Below, one piece after another: positions 1-5,452 of a stretch of DNA of 7,561 nucleotides. The stretch comes from an uncultured Bacilli bacterium. Lineage in GTDB: Bacteria; Bacillota_I; Bacilli_A; RF39; UBA660. The stretch lies in contig CANQBY010000056.1 of the NCBI GenBank assembly GCA_947589695.1, positions 1 to 7,561 of the forward strand. Reading direction: 5' to 3'. The notes beneath the pieces are model-generated. The model was not told the origin of the DNA. It did no database searches and saw nothing but the letters and a program-made list of their open reading frames with translations. How positions within the stretch are numbered: position 1 is the first letter of the stretch; every line of letters starts with the position of its first letter. Position numbers and translations under genes: made by a program.

Positions 1-304
1 GCTAATCACTATGGATGAAGTAGTATTTGCTGGAGGATATCCTGGTAAAAACAATAATAGTTCAAGTGCCTATTATCTATATACGAATCAGTATTATTGG
101 ACAATGTCTCCGTCTTACTTTAGCGGCATTGCTGCTGTTGCATTTCTTGTCATTTATGATGGCAGTATCGGCAGCAACAGCGTAAACGACACTAATTTTG
201 GTGTGCGCCCAGTAATAAATCTCAAGGATACTACAAAGTTTACATCAAAAAGTTCGGAACAAGCAGATGTAGGAACTTCTGCAAATCCATACGAAGTTGT
301 ATGA
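1..304 (+). CDS. C-terminal fragment of a pseudopilin-like / DUF6273-like surface protein
   Basis: This is the 3' part of a gene that begins before the window. The frame is open from base 2 (Leu-Ile-Thr) into the first Met at 11, and that Met lies inside a conserved-looking stretch (ITMDEVVFAGG), so it is not taken as the start. Visible motifs are YYWTMSP near residue 30, a DG-I-N-V stretch, GVRPVINLK, and a terminal NPYEVV after a Gly/Ser-rich linker. From memory, this combination is typical of the C-terminal domain of prepilin-type or DUF6273-like surface proteins that occur in many copies in uncultured gut Bacilli; I could not search. There is no LPXTG sorting signal or C-terminal membrane segment, so any anchoring would be N-terminal and outside the window. 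The stop is TGA followed in frame by TAA TAA. Base composition is about 38% G+C, and none of its four leucines uses TTA, unlike the genes that follow. Confidence 0.72.
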   Translation, partial: LITMDEVVFAGGYPGKNNNSSSAYYLYTNQYYWTMSPSYFSGIAAVAFLVIYDGSIGSNSVNDTNFGVRPVINLKDTTKFTSKSSEQADVGTSANPYEVV

Positions 305-347
305 TAATAAAACTTTTTCATAAAGTGTAATATAAATTATTATTTAT

Positions 348-397
348 CTTGCCTTTAGTGCTTAACTTCTTATCTAAGGGCAAGTTATATTTTTATT
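348..397 (+). terminator. Intrinsic terminator 1 after the surface-protein gene
   Basis: An 11-bp stem pairs 348-358 (CTTGCCTTTAG) with 374-384 (CTAAGGGCAAG), with one G-U pair and a 15-nt loop. The T-rich run at 385-397 is interrupted by A. It lies 44 bp after the stop codon of the first gene and is the likely primary terminator. Confidence 0.75.
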
Positions 398-407
398 ACT
401 TTATATT

Positions 408-436
408 GATAGACTTTACATTAGTCTATCTTTTTT
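408..436 (+). terminator. Intrinsic terminator 2 (tandem back-up)
   Basis: A perfect 8-bp stem pairs GATAGACT (408-415) with AGTCTATC (423-430) around a 7-nt loop. Six T residues follow at once (431-436). It sits about 10 bases after the first terminator's T tract and just before the promoter of the ABC transporter genes, so it insulates that operon from upstream transcription. Confidence 0.8.
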
Positions 437-460
437 GTATCTCACTTTTTTAAGTTATCC

Positions 461-489
461 TTGTTTTTAAACTATATTTGTGCTATATT
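461..489 (+). promoter_or_regulatory. Extended -10 sigma-A promoter for the ABC transporter/deacetylase operon
   Basis: The -35 is TTGTTT (461-466), followed by a 17-bp spacer and TATATT (484-489). A TG one base before the -10 (481-482) makes it an extended -10. The predicted start of transcription is near 496, giving a leader of about 42 nt. It lies directly after two terminators and is the only good promoter before the ATPase gene. Confidence 0.65.
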
Positions 490-537
490 AGTACTATCTA
501 CTTTCACTACCATTATTTTTTTAGAAAGGAATAAATT

Positions 538-1437
538 ATGAGTATATTACAAGTTACTAATTTATGTAAAAAAATTGGTAAGAAAGAAATCTTAAAAAAT
601 GTCTCTTTTGCTATTGAAAAAGGGGATATTCTCGCTTTTATTGGGGCCAATGGCGCTGGTAAAACTACGACTATTAAATGTATTTTAGGTTTACAAAAAA
701 TGGATTCTGGTACCATTACCATTAATGGTTATGATATTAAAAAAGATTTTGTCAAAGCTATTTCTAGTGTTGGTGCTATCGTTGAAAGTCCCGACGTTTA
801 TCAATACTTAACCGGAATGGAAAATTTAGAAATGCAAGCTTCCTTTTATAAAGATACTAATTTTGAAGATATTATGCGAGTTGTAAGACTAGTGGGTCTT
901 GAAAATAGAATATATGATAAAGTAAGTAAATATAGTCTCGGTATGAAACAAAGGTTAGGTATTGCTATTTCTCTAATTAATAATCCTGATTTATTAATCC
1001 TTGATGAACCCACAAATGGTCTTGATCCGGAAGGTATTAAAGAATTAAGGGAATTATTATTAAAACTTGCTAAAAATGGCACTGGGATTTTAATTTCCAG
1101 TCATAATCTAAGTGAATTAGAAAGTTTTTGTAATAAAGTTTGTATCATTCAAAAAGGAAAAATTATTACTGAAAACTCTATTACAGAATTAAAAACAACT
1201 TCTGAAAACAAATATCATCTTAAAGTTGATAATGCTTCTCATGCTCGAAAAGTATTAGGTAAAAAAGCTACTTTATTAGATGATTATAATTTAGAATTAT
1301 TTGCCGATGAAGAAGGTATTGCCCAAAGTATTAATCTTTTAGTAGAACATCATGTTAAAATTTATGAAGTTATTAAAGAAAGTCTATCTTTAGAAGAAGC
1401 CTTCATTACTATCGCGGGAGGTGAGAAAATTGTTTAA
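538..1437 (+). CDS. ABC transporter ATP-binding protein (BcrA/NatA-like)
   Basis: This is a 299-residue cytoplasmic nucleotide-binding subunit that powers the permease encoded next. Motifs in order: Walker A GANGAGKTT (36-44); a Q-loop region in which the usual Gln appears replaced by Glu (VESPDVY, about 82-88), followed by LTGMENL; signature SLGMKQRLGIA (133-143, a variant of LSGGQ); Walker B LLILDEP (152-158) with D-loop GLDP (161-164); and the switch His in SSHNLSE (H189). The E-x-P-x-x-Y...LTGMENL arrangement is familiar from BcrA/lantibiotic-immunity ATPases. Residues from about 215 to 299 form a C-terminal extension ending LSLEEAF, common in this subfamily. The start is supported by AGAAAGGA 7 bases before the ATG. 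The gene overlaps the permease gene by 8 bases, implying translational coupling. The substrate is unknown; bacitracin or antimicrobial-peptide export, sodium export and other ABC-2 cargo are all possible. Confidence 0.93.
   Translation: MSILQVTNLCKKIGKKEILKNVSFAIEKGDILAFIGANGAGKTTTIKCILGLQKMDSGTITINGYDIKKDFVKAISSVGAIVESPDVYQYLTGMENLEMQASFYKDTNFEDIMRVVRLVGLENRIYDKVSKYSLGMKQRLGIAISLINNPDLLILDEPTNGLDPEGIKELRELLLKLAKNGTGILISSHNLSELESFCNKVCIIQKGKIITENSITELKTTSENKYHLKVDNASHARKVLGKKATLLDDYNLELFADEEGIAQSINLLVEHHVKIYEVIKESLSLEEAFITIAGGEKIV
1416..1424 (+). promoter_or_regulatory. Ribosome binding site that places the permease start at TTG 1430
   Basis: GGGAGGTGA is a near-perfect complement of the 16S 3' end and lies inside the end of the ATPase gene. 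A GTG at 1421-1423 falls within the SD itself and cannot be served by it. The in-frame TTG at 1430-1432 lies 5 bases after the SD's last base, at correct spacing, so TTG is the preferred start. Confidence 0.8.
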
Positions 1438-2830
1438 TCTTATCAAAGCTGAAACTAAAAAAATCTTAAAAAAGAAAAGTTTCTTAATTGTGACTATTAT
1501 CTTTATTTTATATGCTATCTTAATAAACGTTTTATATAAAAACTTAAATACTATTACCAGTGTTACGGAATATGATATCGCGGACTTACAAGAAGAAAAT
1601 TCCCATCTTGATTTATCGAAAGAAGAAGATTTAGCTGCGTTTATCAGTAATCTAACTCGGATTGAAATTGAAAACTTAAAAAATGAATATAACACTTATC
1701 CTCAAAAGTTTTTAATTGAAAATTATTTATATTCTCCTATGTATCACTTATTAGAATCACGGTATTATGATTCTAAGTCTGATAAGTTAACTACTTTAGA
1801 AACTGAATATAATACTACTTTAGAATTAATTAAAAAAGGAGATTGGAAATATTTTGTTAACGCAAACTTAACTAAATATCAAAATGAATTAAGTCAAACT
1901 AAAGATTCTAACGAAAAAAAACGTTTTGAAGCTTTAATTGATTTAGAAGAATATCGTTTAGCTAATAATGTTATTTATGATGAATCTAATTATCTTCATA
2001 ATGCCCTTGAAGATATTAAAATAAATCTAACTGAGTATTTAAACTTAAAAAATAAGTCCTCTTTAACTTCGGAAGAAGAAAAAAGATATGCTTATTTACA
2101 AGAACAAATTGCTCAAGATAAATATATTTTAGATAACAAAGTTGATATTTTAAATAATACTAATTTAAAATCAGTTTTTGCTAATTTTGCTTCTGAATTT
2201 GGTTTATTTATTCTTATTTATATAATCTTAATCTTTGGTCCAATTGTAAGTGAAGAATACAACAAAGGAACAATCAAATATTTACTGATTAAACCATATC
2301 GGCGCAGTACTATTCTTTTATCGAAATTGCTTACTGGATTACTTTTCATTCCGTTTATTATTCTATTAATGCTTGCTTTAGAATTTTTAATCGGGGGCTT
2401 AATCTTAGGTTTTTCCTCCATAAATATTCCAGTACTTATTTATGATAGTGCTAAAAATATTTTAGTCGTTTATCCGATTTTTAAATATACCATCCTATCA
2501 TTATTAAGTATCTTACCAATGTATCTTATCTTAGGTATTTTAGCATTTACTTTAAGTACGATTACGGCTTCAACTTCGGCCGCGATTACTATTACTTTTC
2601 TTTTTTATCTCCTTGGTAATGTTATTTCAAACTTAGCTTTAGTCTATAAATTTAAAATATTTAAGTTCTTTGTTTCTCTCCATTGGGACTTTAGTTATTT
2701 AATTGCCCGAACATCCAACCCTTATCATTTTAGTATCAATTTCTCGCTTGTTATTCTAGGTCTTTATATAATTGTCATGTTATGTCTAGCCTTCCTGTAT
2801 TTTCGGAAAAAAGATGTAAAAAATATTTAA
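1430..2830 (+). CDS. ABC-2 type transporter permease with a large loop after TM1
   Basis: This is the membrane subunit that pairs with the ATPase upstream, 466 residues from the TTG start. A short basic N-terminus (KKILKKK) precedes TM1 at about 17-36. Residues 37-252 form a hydrophilic, Lys/Glu/Leu/Asn-rich segment with heptad-like stretches, predicted outside the membrane and largely helical or coiled-coil. Five more membrane segments follow, at about 253-273, 298-327, 353-377, 382-405 and 437-457. After TM2 comes the conserved cytoplasmic ABC-2 motif EEYNKGTIKYLLIKPYRRS (275-293), the coupling region of this family. The protein ends with a basic tail (FRKKDVKNI). The large loop sits where ABC2_membrane_2/3-type permeases often carry a variable extracellular domain. 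The BceB/MacB FtsX-type topology does not fit, because here the loop follows TM1 and the ABC-2 motif follows TM2. The cargo cannot be read from sequence. Confidence 0.88.
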   Translation: MFNLIKAETKKILKKKSFLIVTIIFILYAILINVLYKNLNTITSVTEYDIADLQEENSHLDLSKEEDLAAFISNLTRIEIENLKNEYNTYPQKFLIENYLYSPMYHLLESRYYDSKSDKLTTLETEYNTTLELIKKGDWKYFVNANLTKYQNELSQTKDSNEKKRFEALIDLEEYRLANNVIYDESNYLHNALEDIKINLTEYLNLKNKSSLTSEEEKRYAYLQEQIAQDKYILDNKVDILNNTNLKSVFANFASEFGLFILIYIILIFGPIVSEEYNKGTIKYLLIKPYRRSTILLSKLLTGLLFIPFIILLMLALEFLIGGLILGFSSINIPVLIYDSAKNILVVYPIFKYTILSLLSILPMYLILGILAFTLSTITASTSAAITITFLFYLLGNVISNLALVYKFKIFKFFVSLHWDFSYLIARTSNPYHFSINFSLVILGLYIIVMLCLAFLYFRKKDVKNI

Positions 2831-2837
2831 AATGCGT

Positions 2838-2843
2838 TATAAT
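2838..2843 (+). promoter_or_regulatory. Possible internal -10 box before the deacetylase gene
   Basis: A perfect TATAAT lies in the 32-bp gap between the permease stop and the deacetylase start. The bases 17 bp upstream (TGTAAA) are a poor -35 and there is no TG extension. If active, transcription would start near 2850 with a leader of only about 13 nt. Expression of the deacetylase by read-through from the ABC genes is at least as likely. Confidence 0.25.
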
Positions 2844-2862
2844 AACAATAGGTAGTGATTTT

Positions 2863-4044
2863 ATGAAGTACATTAATAAAGAGCCCATTTTAATTATTCT
2901 TATCTGTTTGGGTTTTCTCACTTTTAGTGGTGGTATTATCTATTCTGTTTATCGCTTAAACCATAATTCTCAAAATCTAATTAATGATTCTTCATCTAAA
3001 AAAGATATCACATCTATAATTAATGATTTTAAAGAATCGCAAAGTTCTTTTACTTTAGTTTATGAAAGTTCTAATATCTCGGCCTTTAAAAGTTTAGTTT
3101 ATGGGGAAAATGCTAATTATGAGAGCTATCTTATTGATTCTTCTAGTGGAAAAATTAATTCTTTTCTGGATTATGTAAAAAATACGAAAGCTTATGAAGC
3201 TAAACTTACCGAATTATTAAATTTAAAATATCCCACCTTTATTGTTAATGCTCTAACTAGTGCTTCCCGTTCTTATTATGTTAAGGAAAATGAGGTTATA
3301 ATCTATTTTAGCAATTATAATCTAGAATATTCTGAACCTCTTTATCTAACGATAAATTATAATGAAATTAAAGATTATCTTAAATTTACTCCCATTTTAG
3401 ATGAAGAGTATCAAAATGAAAATGGTTTTAATTATGATCCTGCTAAAAAAAGTGTTGCTATCACTTTTGATGATGGTCCTAGTTCTAAGTTTAATTCTTT
3501 TATTTTAGAAACTTTAGCTCAAAATAAAGCTCATGCCACCTTTTTTATGGTCGGTAAAATGATGAATTCATGTCCTAGTTGTGTTATTAATACTTATAAT
3601 TCCCATAATGAAATTGGCTCCCACACTTATGAGCACTTAAATCTTAAAACCAGCAGTGTTGCCACCGCCAAAGAAAGTTTAACGAAAACTGATAATCTTT
3701 ATTATTCTTTAACTAATGATCACATTAAATTAATAAGGCCTCCTTATGGTGCTTATAATCGAACTATTTTAAAAAGTGTAAACGCACCTTTTATTTTGTG
3801 GAATCTTGATACCGAAGATTGGCGTTACCATGATGCTAACCATATTACTGAATATATTAAAAATAATGTATCAAATGGTTCTATTATTTTAATGCATGAA
3901 CTATACGAAACAAGTTTACAAGCTTTACAAGAAATATTGCCTTGGCTTTATCTAAATGGTTATCAAGTTGTTAGTGTTTCTGAATTAGCCACCCTTCATA
4001 ATCGCCCTTTAGCAAATGGCGAAGCTTATTTAAGCCTCAAATAA
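2863..4044 (+). CDS. Membrane-anchored NodB-family polysaccharide deacetylase (PdaC-like)
   Basis: This 393-residue protein probably removes N-acetyl groups from peptidoglycan or another wall glycan outside the membrane. An N-terminal signal anchor spans about 8-31, with no lipobox. Residues about 45-180 form a region resembling the DUF3298 (RsiV/PdaC) domain, notably YPTFIVNA and the later YFSNYNLEYSEPLYLTINY. The NodB domain covers about 195-376 with all expected motifs: TFDDGP (201-206, catalytic Asp203 and metal Asp204), GSHTYEH (metal His254 and His258), RPPYG (292-296), LDTEDW (315-320) and LMHE (catalytic-type His345). A CPSC pair (C237, C240) sits between motifs 1 and 2. Start: the ATG at 2863 directly precedes the anchor and has a weak SD-like GGTAGTGA; an upstream in-frame ATG at 2782 lies inside the permease gene and is unlikely. 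Deacetylated wall resists lysozyme in relatives, which fits a role with the ABC transporter, but this substrate is inferred. Confidence 0.9.
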   Translation: MKYINKEPILIILICLGFLTFSGGIIYSVYRLNHNSQNLINDSSSKKDITSIINDFKESQSSFTLVYESSNISAFKSLVYGENANYESYLIDSSSGKINSFLDYVKNTKAYEAKLTELLNLKYPTFIVNALTSASRSYYVKENEVIIYFSNYNLEYSEPLYLTINYNEIKDYLKFTPILDEEYQNENGFNYDPAKKSVAITFDDGPSSKFNSFILETLAQNKAHATFFMVGKMMNSCPSCVINTYNSHNEIGSHTYEHLNLKTSSVATAKESLTKTDNLYYSLTNDHIKLIRPPYGAYNRTILKSVNAPFILWNLDTEDWRYHDANHITEYIKNNVSNGSIILMHELYETSLQALQEILPWLYLNGYQVVSVSELATLHNRPLANGEAYLSLK

Positions 4045-4045
4045 T

Positions 4046-4074
4046 TTGACAATCCTCTTTGAAAATGTTAAAAT
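4046..4074 (+). promoter_or_regulatory. Strong extended -10 sigma-A promoter for the helical-protein gene pair
   Basis: TTGACA (4046-4051, exact consensus), a 17-bp spacer and TAAAAT (4069-4074) are joined by a TG at 4066-4067 (extended -10). The -35 begins one base after the deacetylase stop codon. Transcription is predicted near 4081, giving a leader of about 22 nt that holds the ribosome binding site. No terminator separates it from the deacetylase gene, so read-through from upstream may add to expression. Confidence 0.8.
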
Positions 4075-4102
4075 ATATACCACTTTGAAAGGGGATTTTT
4101 TT

Positions 4103-4531
4103 ATGAATATCCAAGATTTATTCCAAAGAAACTTTGCCAAACTTCAAAATTATCAAATAATATTTCACAATCAATTAAATAATTTAACTGCTTTTTGTGA
4201 AAAATTAGAAGAATTACAATTTAAAAGTTATTCTAAAAATGAAGATATTGCTTATAATGAAGTTAATGATATAAAAATGCAAGTAAAAAATGTTATTGCT
4301 TTATTAGTTATGGCTTTAGATACTTTAAATACTAATGTTAAAGCCTTAAGCTCTGTAATGGAATATCTCTCTTATTTACCTGATGAAATGCTTTTATATT
4401 ATATTGCCAGTGAAGAAAAAGTCCTTACTTCTTGTGAATTAAGTTGTACTAAAATTAATGAAAGTCTTATCGCCGTTGTCTCTGTAATTGCTAAGCTTAA
4501 AAATAATGATGACCCTGAATTAAGTAGGTGA
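4103..4531 (+). CDS. Small all-helical protein of unknown function (first of a pair)
   Basis: I do not recognise this 142-residue protein. The start is the ATG at 4103, preceded by GAAAGGGGA at good spacing; a TTG at 4046 in the same frame is the promoter -35, not a start. There is no signal peptide or clear membrane segment, and the sequence suggests four or five amphipathic helices: about 5-40, 47-75 (including the hydrophobic VIALLVMALDTL), 77-92, 94-117 and 119-134. Charged residues are spread with heptad-like spacing. Three cysteines occur (C32, C111, C115). The tail is polar and acidic (NNDDPELSR). The stop is TGA, followed in frame by TAA, and both lie within or beside the ribosome binding site of the next gene, so the pair is probably translated together. 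It could be a cytoplasmic partner or chaperone-like protein, but no function is claimed. Confidence 0.85.
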   Translation: MNIQDLFQRNFAKLQNYQIIFHNQLNNLTAFCEKLEELQFKSYSKNEDIAYNEVNDIKMQVKNVIALLVMALDTLNTNVKALSSVMEYLSYLPDEMLLYYIASEEKVLTSCELSCTKINESLIAVVSVIAKLKNNDDPELSR

Positions 4532-4535
4532 TAAA

Positions 4536-4946
4536 ATGTCGGATTATGAATTACATAAAGAAAATATTAAAACATATCATACTTTATTAAAAACTCTAGA
4601 AAGTGAAGCCGCCATTATCAAAATTTTAATTAAAATTACCCAAGAACTTCAAAAAAGATTAGAACAAAAAGATATCATGTACATGGGTGAAGATATTTAT
4701 GGTTGGGCTGAGCAATATTATCAATATTTAGAAAAAGTAATAAAAGAAACTAAAGCTATTGTCGGTGAATCTTTCTTAAGTGCTCCTCCAAGTATTTCTC
4801 TAACCGAATTAAAAGCTTTAATTGAGGCTGAATCTGCTAATATCAAAGTATTGTTTACTCAAATAACCGAAATGAATACTGTTTCTTTAAAATTAGTGGA
4901 ACATAATTTAATGCTTAAAAAAGCCCAAAGATACTTTGAAGATTAA
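4536..4946 (+). CDS. Small all-helical protein of unknown function (second of the pair)
   Basis: This 136-residue soluble protein begins 4 bases after its partner's stop, with AGGTGAT (4525-4531) as the ribosome binding site overlapping the partner's end. Helices are suggested at about 3-47, 50-78, 89-112 and 114-135, with a short Ser/Pro-rich break (FLSAPPSIS, 80-88) between an N-terminal and a C-terminal helical pair. There are no cysteines, no signal peptide and no enzyme motif. The C-terminal half (N-x-x-L-x-x-Q-I-T-x-M-N...) loosely recalls FlgN-type export chaperones, but there is no flagellar gene here and the likeness may be only general coiled-coil character. It shares no obvious sequence similarity with its partner. 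A complex between the two is a reasonable inference from their spacing and coupled translation. Its end overlaps the convergent minus-strand gene by 4 bases. Confidence 0.85.
   Translation: MSDYELHKENIKTYHTLLKTLESEAAIIKILIKITQELQKRLEQKDIMYMGEDIYGWAEQYYQYLEKVIKETKAIVGESFLSAPPSISLTELKALIEAESANIKVLFTQITEMNTVSLKLVEHNLMLKKAQRYFED
4917..4940 (-). terminator. Weak candidate terminator for the minus-strand membrane-protein gene
   Basis: Read on the minus strand just after the stop at 4943, TTCAAAG pairs with CTTTGGG (two G-U pairs) around a 3-nt loop. One C follows and then six T (4922 down to 4917). The stem is short and poor in G-C, and it lies inside the end of the opposing gene, so it is only a possibility. 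Confidence 0.3.
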
Positions 4947-5317
4947 ATAAAGCCAATATCTTCGTCGGGACCTCCGCGATTGATTTCTCCCACCAAAGCT
5001 AAAGCTCCGGCGACTAAAAATAAAATTGAAGATATAAGTCCTATATGTACATTTAGGACTTCTTTTCTTGAGGCGTCTTTTTTTAAAGTAGCCACATCTT
5101 CATAGTTAAGTAAAACAAAATATAAATAAATAAAAAAGGCCACACTAAAGATGGTAATATTAAGAATCTTAAATTTTTTTTGCCCCGTAGTATTTCCTGT
5201 TAATAAATAATTTCTTTCATATTCATTAGACATTAATGCTCCAATAACAATAAAAAAATAAATAACCCATATCAAATCTTCATTTTTAAGTCTCCGTAAT
5301 TTAACACCAATATTCAT
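4943..5317 (-). CDS. Small three-TM membrane protein of unknown function
   Basis: This is a 124-residue integral membrane protein that I cannot name. A basic amphipathic N-terminus (KLRRLKNEDLIW) leads into TM1 at about 15-30. A polar loop with NEYERNYLLTGN and QKKFK follows, then TM2 (about 51-70), a charged stretch (VATLKKDASRKEV), TM3 (about 90-111) and a short acidic tail (GGPDEDIGFI). Strong hydrophobic patterning and a full open frame antisense to nothing else support a real gene. The start is uncertain: the first ATG (5315-5317) has no visible SD, while an internal ATG near 5234 is preceded by GGAG but would delete TM1. I keep the longer form because the N-terminus is a well-formed charged-then-hydrophobic segment. 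The gene is convergent with the helical pair, overlapping it by 4 bases, and divergent from hrcA. No enzyme or transport motif is visible. Confidence 0.78.
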   Translation of the reverse strand: MNIGVKLRRLKNEDLIWVIYFFIVIGALMSNEYERNYLLTGNTTGQKKFKILNITIFSVAFFIYLYFVLLNYEDVATLKKDASRKEVLNVHIGLISSILFLVAGALALVGEINRGGPDEDIGFI

Positions 5318-5322
5318 ACTAT

Positions 5323-5354
5323 AATATATTGCTAAGAAAAATCATTTATGTTAA
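5323..5354 (-). promoter_or_regulatory. Weak candidate promoter for the minus-strand membrane-protein gene
   Basis: On the minus strand, TTAACA (5354 to 5349) and TATATT (5328 to 5323) resemble -35 and -10 boxes, but the spacer of 20 bp is long. The -10 lies only 5 bases before the ATG, so transcription would begin at or beside the start codon and give a leaderless mRNA. That would agree with the absence of an SD. Confidence 0.25.
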
Positions 5355-5407
5355 TTTAAACTAAAACCATTTTAATAAATAAATATAAAAAAATTATTTT
5401 TGTAAAT

Positions 5408-5435
5408 TTAGCAGTTATATATTGACAAGTGCTAA
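5408..5435 (+). promoter_or_regulatory. Second, degenerate CIRCE-like operator around the -35 box
   Basis: TTAGCAGT (5408-5415, 7 of 8 bases of the CIRCE left arm) and AGTGCTAA (5428-5435, an exact right arm) are separated by 12 bases instead of the usual 11. The promoter -35 TTGACA lies wholly within this spacer. The palindrome TTAGCA/TGCTAA is perfect over 6 bp. It would let HrcA also cover the -35 region, or serve as a weaker site; binding is not shown by sequence alone. Confidence 0.55.
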
Positions 5436-5450
5436 GCATAATATTATAAT
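5422..5450 (+). promoter_or_regulatory. Full-consensus sigma-A promoter of the hrcA-grpE-dnaK operon
   Basis: TTGACA (5422-5427), a 17-bp spacer and TATAAT (5445-5450) match the consensus in all 12 positions. Transcription is predicted near 5457, inside the left arm of the CIRCE. Such a strong promoter suits a gene set held down by a repressor and released on heat stress. No alternative sigma factor or CtsR-type direct repeat was seen. Confidence 0.9.
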
Positions 5451-5452
5451 GA

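Noticed and set aside
846..1082. Minus-strand open frame inside the ABC ATPase gene
   Set aside because: Antisense to the conserved signature and Walker B coding region, with no SD or recognisable protein. The same reasoning removes minus-strand frames at 513-722, 1390-1695, 2218-2421, 5920-6105 and 6382-6717, and the plus-strand frame at 6270-6458 inside hrcA.
1430..2830. BceB/MacB-type FtsX permease for peptide detoxification
   Set aside because: The large loop follows TM1 and the ABC-2 motif EEYNKGT...P-x-R-R follows TM2; FtsX-type proteins place features differently. ABC-2 fits better.
2863..2960. Lipoprotein signal peptide on the deacetylase
   Set aside because: The cysteine in ILICLGF is in mid-helix and lacks the L-[AS]-[GA]-C pattern; a signal anchor is the better reading.
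4021..4045. Hairpin GCTTA-TT-TAAGC near the end of the deacetylase gene as a terminator
   Set aside because: The stem is only 5 bp with a 2-nt loop, lies inside coding sequence and has no T tract after it.
4536..4946. FlgN/FliT-type flagellar chaperone identity for the second helical protein
   Set aside because: The C-terminal helix pattern is only loosely similar, no flagellar genes are present, and coiled-coil proteins often look alike. Kept as unknown.
4103..4946. WXG100/ESX-type secreted pair or toxin-antitoxin pair
   Set aside because: Sizes exceed typical WXG100 proteins, there is no central W-x-G turn, no secretion ATPase nearby, and no toxin or DNA-binding motif in either protein.
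5371..5407. AT-rich stretch upstream of hrcA (AAAAAT-T-ATTTTT symmetry) as a terminator or origin element
   Set aside because: The symmetry is only A/T runs with no G-C stem, no DnaA-box repeats were seen, and such runs are expected at this base composition.
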